From a virus: 32,892 nt of DNA. Shown here in pieces: positions 26,003 to 32,892 of the stretch (the first letter of the stretch is position 1; every line of letters begins with the position of its first letter). Below the pieces are notes generated by a model. That model searched no databases. It saw only the letters and a program-made list of their open reading frames with translations, and was not told the origin of the DNA. The translations under genes were made by a program, and so were the position numbers. The stretch covers positions 1 through 32,892 of IMG/VR virus record IMGVR_UViG_3300029882_000073; one strand, written 5' to 3'.

Positions 26003-26313
26003 TGATGACAATTCCATCCAACATCACGTCAGAGCTGGCGTTCCTTCAGGCCCAGGTGGCTGCCGCGACACCTATCAACAACGCTCCATTCGCAACAATT
26101 AAGGCGATGCAGCTCAACGCCGGCAACCTCGTCAACGACATTCAGACTGCCCTGACAGCCACCAACACACTCGATACGTGGGTAGCTCCTGTGGATCCCA
26201 AAAGCATTGTCTCCGGTTTCGATGCCGTCGTCTGCGCTGCCGTAGATCAAAACAACCTGTCGTTCTCGCGCGGCGTCGTCGGCCGAGTCGCATCCAACCT
26301 GGATCAACTATAA
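26002..26313 (+). CDS. Small helical baseplate-region protein, unknown
   Basis: A 103-residue protein with start ATG at 26002 (ATG 26005 also possible), sharing one base with the previous stop. It is helical and low in charged residues (MTIPSNITSELAFLQAQVAA, VNDIQTALTATNTLDTWV), and ends SFSRGVVGRVASNLDQL. Its stop TAA overlaps the next ATG. Position between two baseplate genes suggests a minor tail or hub component. No family recognised. Confidence 0.75.
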   Translation: MMTIPSNITSELAFLQAQVAAATPINNAPFATIKAMQLNAGNLVNDIQTALTATNTLDTWVAPVDPKSIVSGFDAVVCAAVDQNNLSFSRGVVGRVASNLDQL

Positions 26314-26534
26314 TGGCAGCAGAATTCATTGCCGCCACGATCCCAGCGAAGGTGTTGCGAGTCTCATCTACGAATCTGTTTCGTATCGCGATGATGGAGA
26401 CGGGCGATCCTCTGCAGTGGGTTGCTATCGCGCAGCTCAATGGCATGACCGATCCGTGGATCATTGCCCAGGAAACGATCCTGATCCCCCCCATTCTTCC
26501 GAGCGGAGTTCAGACCGGGATACTCGGCTTCTAA
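26313..26534 (+). CDS. LysM-like small baseplate protein (gpX-like)
   Basis: A 73-residue protein starting MAAEFIAATIPAKVLRVSST. The pattern NLFRIAMMETGDPLQWVAIA followed by LNGMTDPWIIAQETILIPP is like a LysM or tail-X module, in which two helices are packed on a two-strand sheet ('LF.IA....GD...W..IA..N...DP..I..G..L.IP'). Tail protein X of P2 and related proteins occupies a similar place and is needed for tail assembly. The assignment is from motif and position. It is coupled to the preceding gene by TAATG. Confidence 0.7.
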   Translation: MAAEFIAATIPAKVLRVSSTNLFRIAMMETGDPLQWVAIAQLNGMTDPWIIAQETILIPPILPSGVQTGILGF

Positions 26535-26535
26535 G

Positions 26536-27561
26536 ATGGCTATCACATCTGGATGGGGTCCGCATCACGCGGAGCTGATAGTCAATGGGTCGTCGCTCCC
26601 GATCGAGCACGGATCTGTTTCACAACAAGCCAAGCGCCACAGCTCGTCGTTCTCTGGCGCGATCCCGATGTCGTATCCTGGTGCATCCGAAGCGCTCTCC
26701 AATCTCGGAGACAACCAGGCGAGCATCTCCTGCACGACGCGCGGTCAGACCGCAACCCTAGTCACCGGAGAACTCGACTCCGTAAGCTACGACTTCATCC
26801 AACGCATCATTCAATTCTCAGGTCGAGACAAGTCGGCCAAGCTTCACGACACTAAGACGTCAGAGAAGTTTCTCAACCAAAAGCCAAGCGACATCGTGAC
26901 TACCCTCGCGGGGCGCGTCGGGTTGAGCGGCAACGTAACGGCCTCCTCGTTGATGGCCGGCAAGCAATTGCAGCAAGACTACGTTCACCTAACTGACAAC
27001 GTGACTCTCGCCTATGCCATCCACAAGCTTGCGCAGTTCGACGGCAACAAGTGGTGGGTCGATCCGAATGGTAACTTCAACTATGCGCCGATCGGCACGT
27101 CGGTCGGTTCCTATTCGATCATGGTCAATCAGGATGTGCAGCCGATCTCATCTGACTGCGTGCAGTTAGTCGTTCGGAGAAACATCCAGGCTGGCAAGGG
27201 AATCACGGCGACCGTGAAGTCTTGGCACCCGAAGAAGAAGGAAGTGTTCTCGTACACGACCAACGTTCCTGGTCCAGGTGGACCGAAGCCATACACCTAC
27301 AACATCCCGAACAGCGAGATGGATCACGTCACGCAGCACGCCAAGTCGCGAGCGAATGAGCTGGCTCGACATGAATTCACTGTGACGGCAACCGTCGTAG
27401 GCGACCCGACAGTGCAAGCTGGTATGAGCCTTTCGCTATCCGGAACTGACTTCTTCGATCAGAGCTTCGAGATCGACACAGTGCAGCACGACTTCGGGAT
27501 GTCGGGTCATCTTACACACATCACGGCGCGCTCGGCAAAGACCGGCAGAACGGCATCATGA
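26536..27561 (+). CDS. Baseplate hub protein (gpD-like)
   Basis: A 341-residue protein with the features of phage late control gpD and T4 gp27-like hub proteins: an N-terminal beta region, DKSAKLHDTKTSEKFLNQKP, SDIVTTLAGRVGLSGNVTAS and WWVDPNGNFNYAPIG (residues 60-190), then a beta-barrel region ending FDQSFEIDTVQHDFGMSGHL. Three copies form the hub on which the spike sits and through which the tube ends. The stop overlaps the spike gene by four bases (ATGA). Identification by motif impression and strong context. Confidence 0.85.
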   Translation: MAITSGWGPHHAELIVNGSSLPIEHGSVSQQAKRHSSSFSGAIPMSYPGASEALSNLGDNQASISCTTRGQTATLVTGELDSVSYDFIQRIIQFSGRDKSAKLHDTKTSEKFLNQKPSDIVTTLAGRVGLSGNVTASSLMAGKQLQQDYVHLTDNVTLAYAIHKLAQFDGNKWWVDPNGNFNYAPIGTSVGSYSIMVNQDVQPISSDCVQLVVRRNIQAGKGITATVKSWHPKKKEVFSYTTNVPGPGGPKPYTYNIPNSEMDHVTQHAKSRANELARHEFTVTATVVGDPTVQAGMSLSLSGTDFFDQSFEIDTVQHDFGMSGHLTHITARSAKTGRTAS

Positions 27562-28310
27562 GCGATTACGACAACAAGATCCTTGGCGTGATCGAACGCT
27601 GGTGGGCGTCGCGATACTCTGAACGCCACGCCATGGTCACGAGCTACGATCCGAAGCTGCATCTCGCCAAGGTCACGCTCCAACCAGAAGGCCAGGAGTC
27701 GGGTTGGCTTCCGATCGAGACGGGGCACATCGGTAACGGTTTTGGTATCGCTACCGGACTGACACCAGGCGATGGCAAGGCGACCGGCGACCAGGTCGTT
27801 GTCCGCTTCCAAGAAGGTGACTTCGAGTCCGGCAAGATCGTTCAGCGCGTTCACTCCGATGATCAGAAACCTCCCGAGGTTCAGTCAGGTGAGACGGTCA
27901 TCTGGACTTCATTCCAGAAGTCTGGCGGCGGCCCAGAGTCCGCGTCTGGTGGGCAGGGTGGTACCGGCCAGCAGATCTACCTGAAGAACGACGGCTCCAT
28001 CATGTGGACCGACGGCAACGGCGCGACAATCACCTTCGATGGCGCCGGCAATGCGACGTTGGTTTGCAACAGCTTTGCGGTCAAGGCGTCCAAGGACATT
28101 CACTTCACGGCTGGCGGCAACTTCACCGTCGTCGCAGGCAAGGACGCTGGCATCAGTGCCGGCGGAAATGCTGAATTTGCCGCGGGCAACATCCTCGGTG
28201 TCGATGCCGGCTCGCTTGTAGCTGCGCAGGGTGGCGGCAGCGTATCTGACGACTCGGTCAGCCCGCCGTCTGCACCTCCAGCAATCCCACCCTTCTCGGT
28301 GCCAGCATGA
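27558..28310 (+). CDS. Central spike / baseplate assembly protein V-like
   Basis: A 250-residue protein overlapping the hub gene by four bases. The N-terminal OB-type region contains HLAKVTLQPEGQESGWLPIE and GDQVVVRFQEGDFESGKIVQ (about residues 32-96), as in gpV and gp5 spikes. From about residue 145 the sequence becomes a repetitive Gly/Ala/Asp/Asn beta-helix (GSIMWTDGNGATITFDGAGN, GGNFTVVAGKDAGISAGGNA) that forms the needle. The C-terminus is Pro-rich (PPSAPPAIPPFSVPA). It pierces the outer membrane on contraction. No lysozyme domain is present. The cell-wall enzyme is probably the separate transglycosylase. Confidence 0.92.
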   Translation: MSDYDNKILGVIERWWASRYSERHAMVTSYDPKLHLAKVTLQPEGQESGWLPIETGHIGNGFGIATGLTPGDGKATGDQVVVRFQEGDFESGKIVQRVHSDDQKPPEVQSGETVIWTSFQKSGGGPESASGGQGGTGQQIYLKNDGSIMWTDGNGATITFDGAGNATLVCNSFAVKASKDIHFTAGGNFTVVAGKDAGISAGGNAEFAAGNILGVDAGSLVAAQGGGSVSDDSVSPPSAPPAIPPFSVPA

Positions 28311-29275
28311 CCACTACCCCTCTCGCGTTTCAACTCGATAGGGTCAAATCGACAGTCCGTCTGTTCGGTTTGACCCAACCCATTACAGCAAACTCGCTCG
28401 CATCCAACGTCAATTTCGTGGAGTGGGACGGCGGCACGGGGATCGGAAAGATCATCTTTAATGATCGTATCCCCTTGCCGGAGGAGTTCGCCGACCCGTC
28501 GCCATACCAGACTTACATCAATCAGTGGATGACAGGAGCATCCGCGGAGGCGTTGCCTCTTACGCTCGCGCAAGCACAGGCCGTCAAACTTAGCCTGCTC
28601 AAGAGCATCTTCCTGATCCAGAGCGAGGCCCCCGTATCGGTAGCCACATCTCTCGGAACATTTATCTTCAACGTCAATCCGACCGATCCTGCCAGCGTCC
28701 AGAACAACAACAACGTGATGTCGGCGCTGGCAGCCGTGAACGCCGACGTGGCGGCTGCCATTGCTGCCTTGGTCAGCTCCATCAACAGCAACGTCGTCGG
28801 TGGGGTCAACGGCAATGTCGTAGCTGGTGTCAACAACAATGTCGTAGCTGGTGTCAACAACGAGTTGAACGTAGCGGCTGGCGACGTCAACGCTCTGGCC
28901 GGCATAATCAACGCGAACGCCGCGGCCGGTAACACGATCGTTCAAGCAGGTGAAGACGCTCTTGGCGAGGGCCTGACGAGTCCGTACACCACAGTAGCGG
29001 GTGCGGGTTTCGGGGGCGGCGTCGGAGGCATCGCTGGCATCTCTGGTGTAGCAGCGTCGTACACAGGTCCAACCGCCTTGAGCGGCGTGACCTTGAGTCC
29101 GATCGGAGCCACGAGCTTCCAGGCATTCACGGTGGCTGACCTGTTCGCGGTGCTCTTGGCTGCGCAGGAGCAGATCAACGCAACCACGCTGGCGCTCGGC
29201 GTCAAGACCGCAGCGGTCAACGCTCTCACAACAATCTCGTCGGTCATCGCCTACGACGCAACAACCGGTTGGTGA
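28307..29275 (+). CDS. Tail-fibre-like protein with an interrupted helical domain
   Basis: A 322-residue protein overlapping the spike gene by four bases. Residues about 80-140 (LTLAQAQAVKLSLLKSIFLI ... NNNNVMSALA) and the C-terminus (FTVADLFAVLLAAQEQINAT ... ITAGW-type ending) look like two halves of a helical domain seen near the ends of phage fibres (DUF4376-like). About 150 residues separate them, beginning with an 8-residue repeat NVVGGVNG, NVVAGVNN, NVVAGVNN and continuing with Gly/Ala-rich sequence (GGGVGGIAGISGVAASY). The combination suggests an insertion into the domain. Role: probably an arm or plug of the baseplate, tentative. Confidence 0.6.
   Translation: MTTTPLAFQLDRVKSTVRLFGLTQPITANSLASNVNFVEWDGGTGIGKIIFNDRIPLPEEFADPSPYQTYINQWMTGASAEALPLTLAQAQAVKLSLLKSIFLIQSEAPVSVATSLGTFIFNVNPTDPASVQNNNNVMSALAAVNADVAAAIAALVSSINSNVVGGVNGNVVAGVNNNVVAGVNNELNVAAGDVNALAGIINANAAAGNTIVQAGEDALGEGLTSPYTTVAGAGFGGGVGGIAGISGVAASYTGPTALSGVTLSPIGATSFQAFTVADLFAVLLAAQEQINATTLALGVKTAAVNALTTISSVIAYDATTGW
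28790..28861 (+). repeat. 24-bp tandem repeat (three units)
   Basis: Units at 28814-28837 and 28838-28861 are identical (AATGTCGTAGCTGGTGTCAA followed by CAAC), preceded by a diverged copy at 28790-28813. They encode NVVAGVNN twice and NVVGGVNG once. The exact identity of two copies indicates recent duplication by slippage. Confidence 0.85.
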
Positions 29276-29276
29276 C

Positions 29277-29645
29277 ATGGCTGACGTTTCTTTGGAATGG
29301 GGTGCCGACTTCGAAGTCGACGCCACGGGAGACCTATTGGTTGTCGATGGGGATGACGAAGTTCGTCAACGCCTCGAGCGCCGACTGTTCACCGCGGTGA
29401 ACGGTTACGTCTGGCATCCGGATTACGGCGCCGGCCTGCCGCAGAAGATCGGATCGGTCTTGTCGGTCTCCGATATCCTGGCCGTCTGTTCTTCTCAGCT
29501 CGCGCTCGAAGCATCAGTTGCTCCGTCGCCGCCGGCTCAGATCAGCGTCGCAGCATCACCCAATCAGCCAGACCTGGTCACCATCAGCATCCAATACTGG
29601 GATGCCGCTACAGGCGTCTCCGTCAGTTTCACTATCACGTCTTAA
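29277..29645 (+). CDS. Baseplate protein, gp25/W-like
   Basis: A 122-residue protein one base after the previous stop. Residues 10-60 read DFEVDATGDLLVVDGDDEVR, QRLERRLFTAVNGYVWHPDY and GAGLPQKIG, the standard GpW/Gp25 signature in which EVRQR.ERRL and PDYGAGLP stand near the wedge contact. It joins the wedge in the contractile-tail baseplate (T4 gp25 homologue family). The order W then J then I is the classic P2-like order. High confidence. Confidence 0.93.
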   Translation: MADVSLEWGADFEVDATGDLLVVDGDDEVRQRLERRLFTAVNGYVWHPDYGAGLPQKIGSVLSVSDILAVCSSQLALEASVAPSPPAQISVAASPNQPDLVTISIQYWDAATGVSVSFTITS

Positions 29646-29659
29646 AGGGCGGGGAATAA

Positions 29660-30874
29660 ATGGCCACGCTACCTACCCAAAGCTTCGACACGATCGTCTC
29701 TAACACGATATCGGGCATTCAAGGACGAGCCAGCAAGCTCATCAATTTCTCCCAAGGCTCGACGCTGCGCGCAATCGTGGAAGGGTTCGCGGGACTCTTC
29801 CTGTGGTTCCAGGCAATGCTGTTGCAGGTCTTGAAGGCTACGCGCCTGTCTACCTCGAGCGGCACCGACGTCGATACCTTCACCGCTGATTTCATGCCGA
29901 TCATCCCCGGCAGTCAGACGGCCGTTTTACCAGGTGGAAGTCCGAGACTCGGAGCAGAGTTCGCAACCGGCCAGGTGACCTTCTCCCGATTCACTGCCGG
30001 CCCGACCTCTTGCTTCATCCCCGTCGGCGCCACGATCCAGACCGGTGACGGCGCGCAAAATTTTGCTGTGATCGCGAACACCACATTCGCGACCTACTCG
30101 GTAACGGCTGTTGGACCCGGCTACACGCTACCTTCGTCGGTGGCGTCCATTGTCGTGCCGGTCCAGGCCGCCGTCGCCGGAGCTGCCGGCAACGTTGCTT
30201 CTGGCGCCATTGCCACGATGACTTCGCCCATCACTGGTATTGATACAGTCAGCAACGTGGCCGCGTTCACGAATGGTACGAACTTCGAGCAGGACTCCGC
30301 TCTCAAGTCACGCTTCGCATCCTATATCCTCGGGCTCTCCCGTGGAGATTACTATGGTTTGAATTCCTCGATCACCGGTGTCGAAGTCAACGTCCAGTGG
30401 ACGCTGACCGAGGGATATAACTACGACGGCTCGTATCATCCCGGATATTTCTTCGTTGTCGCAGACGATGGATCCGGCAACCCGTCGCCAGATTTCATGC
30501 TGACGGTTACGAATGCCGCGCAGGCAGTGCGCCCACTTAGCATCATGTGCGGTGTGTTCCTTCCGTCCATCATTACCGCAAACGTATCGATGCAGATCAC
30601 CACGGCAACAGGGTATGATCATCCAACCGTCGTCGCCCAGGTCGCCGCTGCCGTAGCCACCAATATCAACAGCCTTGGCCTCGGCGTGTCACTGCCGTGG
30701 TCTCAGCTCTTACCATGGGCCTATGCGATCCCAGGTGTGACAGATGTCGCTGCCGTCTTCCTCAACGGAGCAACTGGCGATCCAGCGTCGATCAACGCCT
30801 TCAGATTGACGACGGACGGTAACGCACAGATCAAGGCATTCACCATCAAGGCCGGAGTGATGACCATCTCATGA
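29660..30874 (+). CDS. Baseplate J-like protein
   Basis: A 404-residue protein with a GGGGAATAA ribosome-binding sequence. N-terminal helices with INFSQGSTLRAIVEGFAGLF, a middle beta domain (YTLPSSVASIVVPVQAAVAG, AAGNVASGAIATMTSPITGI) and NFEQDSALKSRFASYILGLS show the baseplate J / gp47-like profile, including the repeated 'AG..GN.....I..' loop and the 'R....' helix near residue 215. It forms the inner wedge of the baseplate and its stop overlaps the next gene by four bases (ATGA). Firm by motif and gene order. Confidence 0.93.
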   Translation: MATLPTQSFDTIVSNTISGIQGRASKLINFSQGSTLRAIVEGFAGLFLWFQAMLLQVLKATRLSTSSGTDVDTFTADFMPIIPGSQTAVLPGGSPRLGAEFATGQVTFSRFTAGPTSCFIPVGATIQTGDGAQNFAVIANTTFATYSVTAVGPGYTLPSSVASIVVPVQAAVAGAAGNVASGAIATMTSPITGIDTVSNVAAFTNGTNFEQDSALKSRFASYILGLSRGDYYGLNSSITGVEVNVQWTLTEGYNYDGSYHPGYFFVVADDGSGNPSPDFMLTVTNAAQAVRPLSIMCGVFLPSIITANVSMQITTATGYDHPTVVAQVAAAVATNINSLGLGVSLPWSQLLPWAYAIPGVTDVAAVFLNGATGDPASINAFRLTTDGNAQIKAFTIKAGVMTIS

Positions 30875-31560
30875 CGACCGGAAGCTCTGGGGATATCCTA
30901 TCTCGCGTCCGCAAACTAATCCCACGCGGATGGTTCATGTTCGCCGCGACATTCAGAGACGCCATCATGGGCGGTATCTCTGATGGTGGATCATGGATCT
31001 ACAACCTCATCGGTTACACTCGAGCGCAGGGTCGTCTATCCACCGCCTACGGCATCTGGCTAGACATCTTTGCGTACGACTATCTCGGCAACTTCATCAA
31101 GCGTGGCGCTGCACCCGACTCTGCATTCAGGGCTGTTATCCGTGCGACCATTCTTCAAGAGCGTGTGACGCGCGCAGGCATGATCAATGCCGTCACCACG
31201 CTGACGGGTACGGCGCCAGCGGTATTCGAACCATGGAACACCTACGACACCGGGGCGTATAGCGGGCCGGCCCAGGTCGCCAACAGCCCGAACTACGGTT
31301 CGATGGGATACGGCGTCGGACGTGGCGGCTATGGCAACATGGGGCTACCGGGTCAGGTCTTCATACAAGTCACCCGTCGAACGAGTAGCGGTGTTCCTAA
31401 CGTTGATGGCTATGACGGTGACGCTGCCGGATACGGCGTCGGCACGATCGAATATGCGGGATCCTACACCACGCTGACGGGCGTCACCGATCCAGTGATC
31501 TACGACATGATCAATAAGACGAAGCCGACCGGCGTAACTGCTTGGGTCGCAATCAACTAA
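30871..31560 (+). CDS. Tail protein I-like (baseplate wedge)
   Basis: A 229-residue protein after the J-like gene, the P2-like slot for gpI. The first 120 residues are helical with ILSRVRKLIPRGWFMFAATF, YGIWLDIFAYDYLGNFIKRG and FRAVIRATILQERVTRAGMI, which resembles the wedge protein's N-terminus. The C-terminal part is Gly/Tyr-rich (NSPNYGSMGYGVGRGGYGNM), unlike typical gpI, then ends in VTDPVIYDMINKTKPTGVTAW. It connects the wedge to fibres. The glycine/tyrosine-rich insertion is notable. Followed by a terminator. Confidence 0.8.
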   Translation: MTTGSSGDILSRVRKLIPRGWFMFAATFRDAIMGGISDGGSWIYNLIGYTRAQGRLSTAYGIWLDIFAYDYLGNFIKRGAAPDSAFRAVIRATILQERVTRAGMINAVTTLTGTAPAVFEPWNTYDTGAYSGPAQVANSPNYGSMGYGVGRGGYGNMGLPGQVFIQVTRRTSSGVPNVDGYDGDAAGYGVGTIEYAGSYTTLTGVTDPVIYDMINKTKPTGVTAWVAIN

Positions 31561-31585
31561 GAACTCAACACTCCCAGTCTTCTTC

Positions 31586-31617
31586 ACCCCGCCGACGCTC
31601 GTCGATGCGGGGTTTTT
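31586..31617 (+). terminator. Rho-independent terminator before the fibre gene
   Basis: ACCCCGC (31586-31592) pairs with GCGGGGT (31607-31613), with an inner helix CGACG/CGTCG between them, followed by five T (31613-31617). It closes the baseplate block and lies 25 bases before the fibre start codon. Confidence 0.9.
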
Positions 31618-31641
31618 CTTTGCCAAAAAAAAGGTTCAACG

Positions 31642-32892
31642 ATGGATCGAGTTATCGTCTATCCCGGCGCGCTACCGCAAGACACAGACGTCCTGTCGAC
31701 CAACAAGTTCAACATGGTCGGGGAGGCATATCATAACCTTGCCGTACTCGGTAGCGGCACGCTCGTCGCCGGACTCGGTTGCATCCCAACGTCGCCCACG
31801 GCATCGCTTCAGGTGATCGTGAACGTCGGGTCCATCTTCGAGATGGATCCGACAGATCAGGTTGCGTACGGAGATCTCGGAACCGACGCCAACAACATCA
31901 TGAAGCAGGGCCTGTTGCAGAGCCCGGTGTCGTTGACGATCACGCCGCCGACGACGTCAGGATTCAGCCAGGTCTACCTGGTCGAGGCGATCCTTGACGA
32001 TATCGACACGGGGTCATTGGTCCTGAGTTATTACAACTCGGCCAATCCTTCCGCACCGTTCTCTGGCCCGGCAAATGCTGGCACTTCAAACTTCACTGTT
32101 CGATCTTGCCAGTGCGTCATCGCACTCAAGGCCGGCACGCCCGCGTCGTCCGGAACGCAGATCACGCCGTCGGCGGACCCTGGGTTCACGCCGCTCTACA
32201 CGATCACCGTCGTAAACGGTCAGACCCAGATCACGTCAGGTGGAATCGTTCAGGTCTCCACGGCGCCGTTCTTCCCGACGCTGCCGTCGGTGCCGAGCCA
32301 TGTGCAAAAGGGTGACTGGGTTTGGGGCACCGACACGGGTGCTGCCAATGCCTACGTCGTCACGGTTCCTCCGTTCATTCAGCCGCTCGTGGCCTATCAG
32401 GCCGGCATGGCGGTCAAGTTCAAGGCGGTCAATGCCAACTCGGGCAGCTCTGGGTCAACCATCAACGTCAATGGTCTCGGCACCGTTGGTCTGAAGCGAG
32501 CTGGCGGAGCTGCGCTGAACTCTGGCGACATCGTCTCCGGCCAGGTGCTCGAGGTCGTCTACGACGGCGCCAACTTCCAGATGGTGAACTACGTCGGCAT
32601 CAGCGCCGGCTCGACGACGAACAACTTCTCTACGTTGAGCATTCCGTACATTGCGGATACCTCGGGCGTCGCCAATGCGATCACGGCAGTCTACTCGCCA
32701 GCGATCACCAGTGGTCAGCAAGTAGCCGGTCTCTTCATCTCGGTGAAGCTGGCGAATAACATCAGCGCCGCTACCACGATCAACGTCAATGGTCTCGGTG
32801 CTAAGAACGTCACGCTCGGAAACCTTAGCGCTCTGAGTTCGACGAACGGTTTCGTGGCCGGCGAGATCCTGCTTCTGGTCTATGACGGCACG
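31642..32892 (+). CDS. Tail fibre protein (3' end beyond window)
   Basis: An open frame of 417 codons from ATG 31642 that runs off the window end without a stop. The N-terminus (MDRVIVYPGALPQDTDVLST) is followed by a conserved-looking adaptor domain, then at least two copies of a fibre repeat: one with TDTGAANAYVVTVPPF, GSTINVNGLGTVGLKRAGGA and YDGANFQMVNYVG, the next with ADTSGVANAITAVYSPAI, TTINVNGLGAKNVTLGNLSA and VYDGT. The motif 'TINVNGLG....' is typical of phage tail fibres. It probably binds the host receptor. More repeats and a tip domain are likely downstream, which I cannot see. Confidence 0.9.
   Translation, partial: MDRVIVYPGALPQDTDVLSTNKFNMVGEAYHNLAVLGSGTLVAGLGCIPTSPTASLQVIVNVGSIFEMDPTDQVAYGDLGTDANNIMKQGLLQSPVSLTITPPTTSGFSQVYLVEAILDDIDTGSLVLSYYNSANPSAPFSGPANAGTSNFTVRSCQCVIALKAGTPASSGTQITPSADPGFTPLYTITVVNGQTQITSGGIVQVSTAPFFPTLPSVPSHVQKGDWVWGTDTGAANAYVVTVPPFIQPLVAYQAGMAVKFKAVNANSGSSGSTINVNGLGTVGLKRAGGAALNSGDIVSGQVLEVVYDGANFQMVNYVGISAGSTTNNFSTLSIPYIADTSGVANAITAVYSPAITSGQQVAGLFISVKLANNISAATTINVNGLGAKNVTLGNLSALSSTNGFVAGEILLLVYDGT

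Noticed and set aside
28100-29326. Minus-strand frame of 408 codons over the spike and fibre genes
   Set aside because: Low-quality composition, with no ribosome-binding site, antisense to well-supported genes.
1-32892. CRISPR array, integrase gene, att sites, transposase gene
   Set aside because: No regularly spaced repeats with unique spacers, no integrase or transposase motif, and no duplicated flanking sequence could be seen, so lysogeny cannot be judged from this window.

Overview
The window looks like the structural half of the genome of a contractile-tailed (myovirus-type) bacteriophage, or a prophage of that type. It is GC-rich, tightly packed and almost entirely on the + strand. The host cannot be proven from the sequence. 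The initiator-type tRNA (alphaproteobacterial D-loop and anticodon-arm style) and a REP-like hairpin resembling those of rhizobial-type genomes make an alphaproteobacterial host the best guess. This is inference, not a database result.

Layout. 1-236 holds the 3' end of an unidentified reading frame. 237-964 is gene-free and rich in phased short repeats, an inverted repeat and phased A-tracts, so it is probably a regulatory or origin-like region. 965-2377 is a chain of seven tiny unknown genes, six of them directly overlapping or abutting. 2388-2465 is an odd initiator-type tRNA(CAU). 2466-2852 is a leader with dyads ahead of a cold-shock-protein gene (2853-3062). Packaging and head genes follow: small and large terminase, portal, three small proteins, a prohead protease fused to a scaffold with a nested scaffold start, the major capsid protein, a terminator, two small proteins and a head-tail connector (3062-11188).

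11219-16915 is an unusual block of beta-rich, repetitive, fibre-like proteins inserted between connector and tail-completion genes. It includes a protein built from about fifteen 20-residue LxG repeats. Then come neck and tail-completion genes (16924-18471), a tiny gene, the tail sheath with two inserted copies of one domain (18681-20975), the tail tube, a His-rich lytic transglycosylase, and an antisense two-helix membrane protein gene (22220-22537, minus strand). A tail-assembly chaperone with a textbook -1 frameshift signal, a tail-completion protein and the tape measure follow. A REP-like hairpin (25461-25526) separates these from the baseplate genes: hub, LysM-like protein, spike, gp25-like, J-like and I-like proteins (25562-31560). 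The window ends inside a tail-fibre gene.

How it works together. The order follows assembly: DNA packaging motor, procapsid with protease and scaffold, neck, sheath and tube, chaperone and tape measure, baseplate, fibre. Many genes are translationally coupled by ATGA, TGATG or TAATG junctions. Rho-independent terminators after the capsid gene, on both sides of the sheath gene and before the fibre gene divide the long transcript and probably set stoichiometry. The most novel items are the 20-residue-repeat protein and its surrounding block, the frameshift cassette, the nested scaffold start, the antisense membrane gene, the REP-like element, the odd tRNA and the phased repeats upstream.
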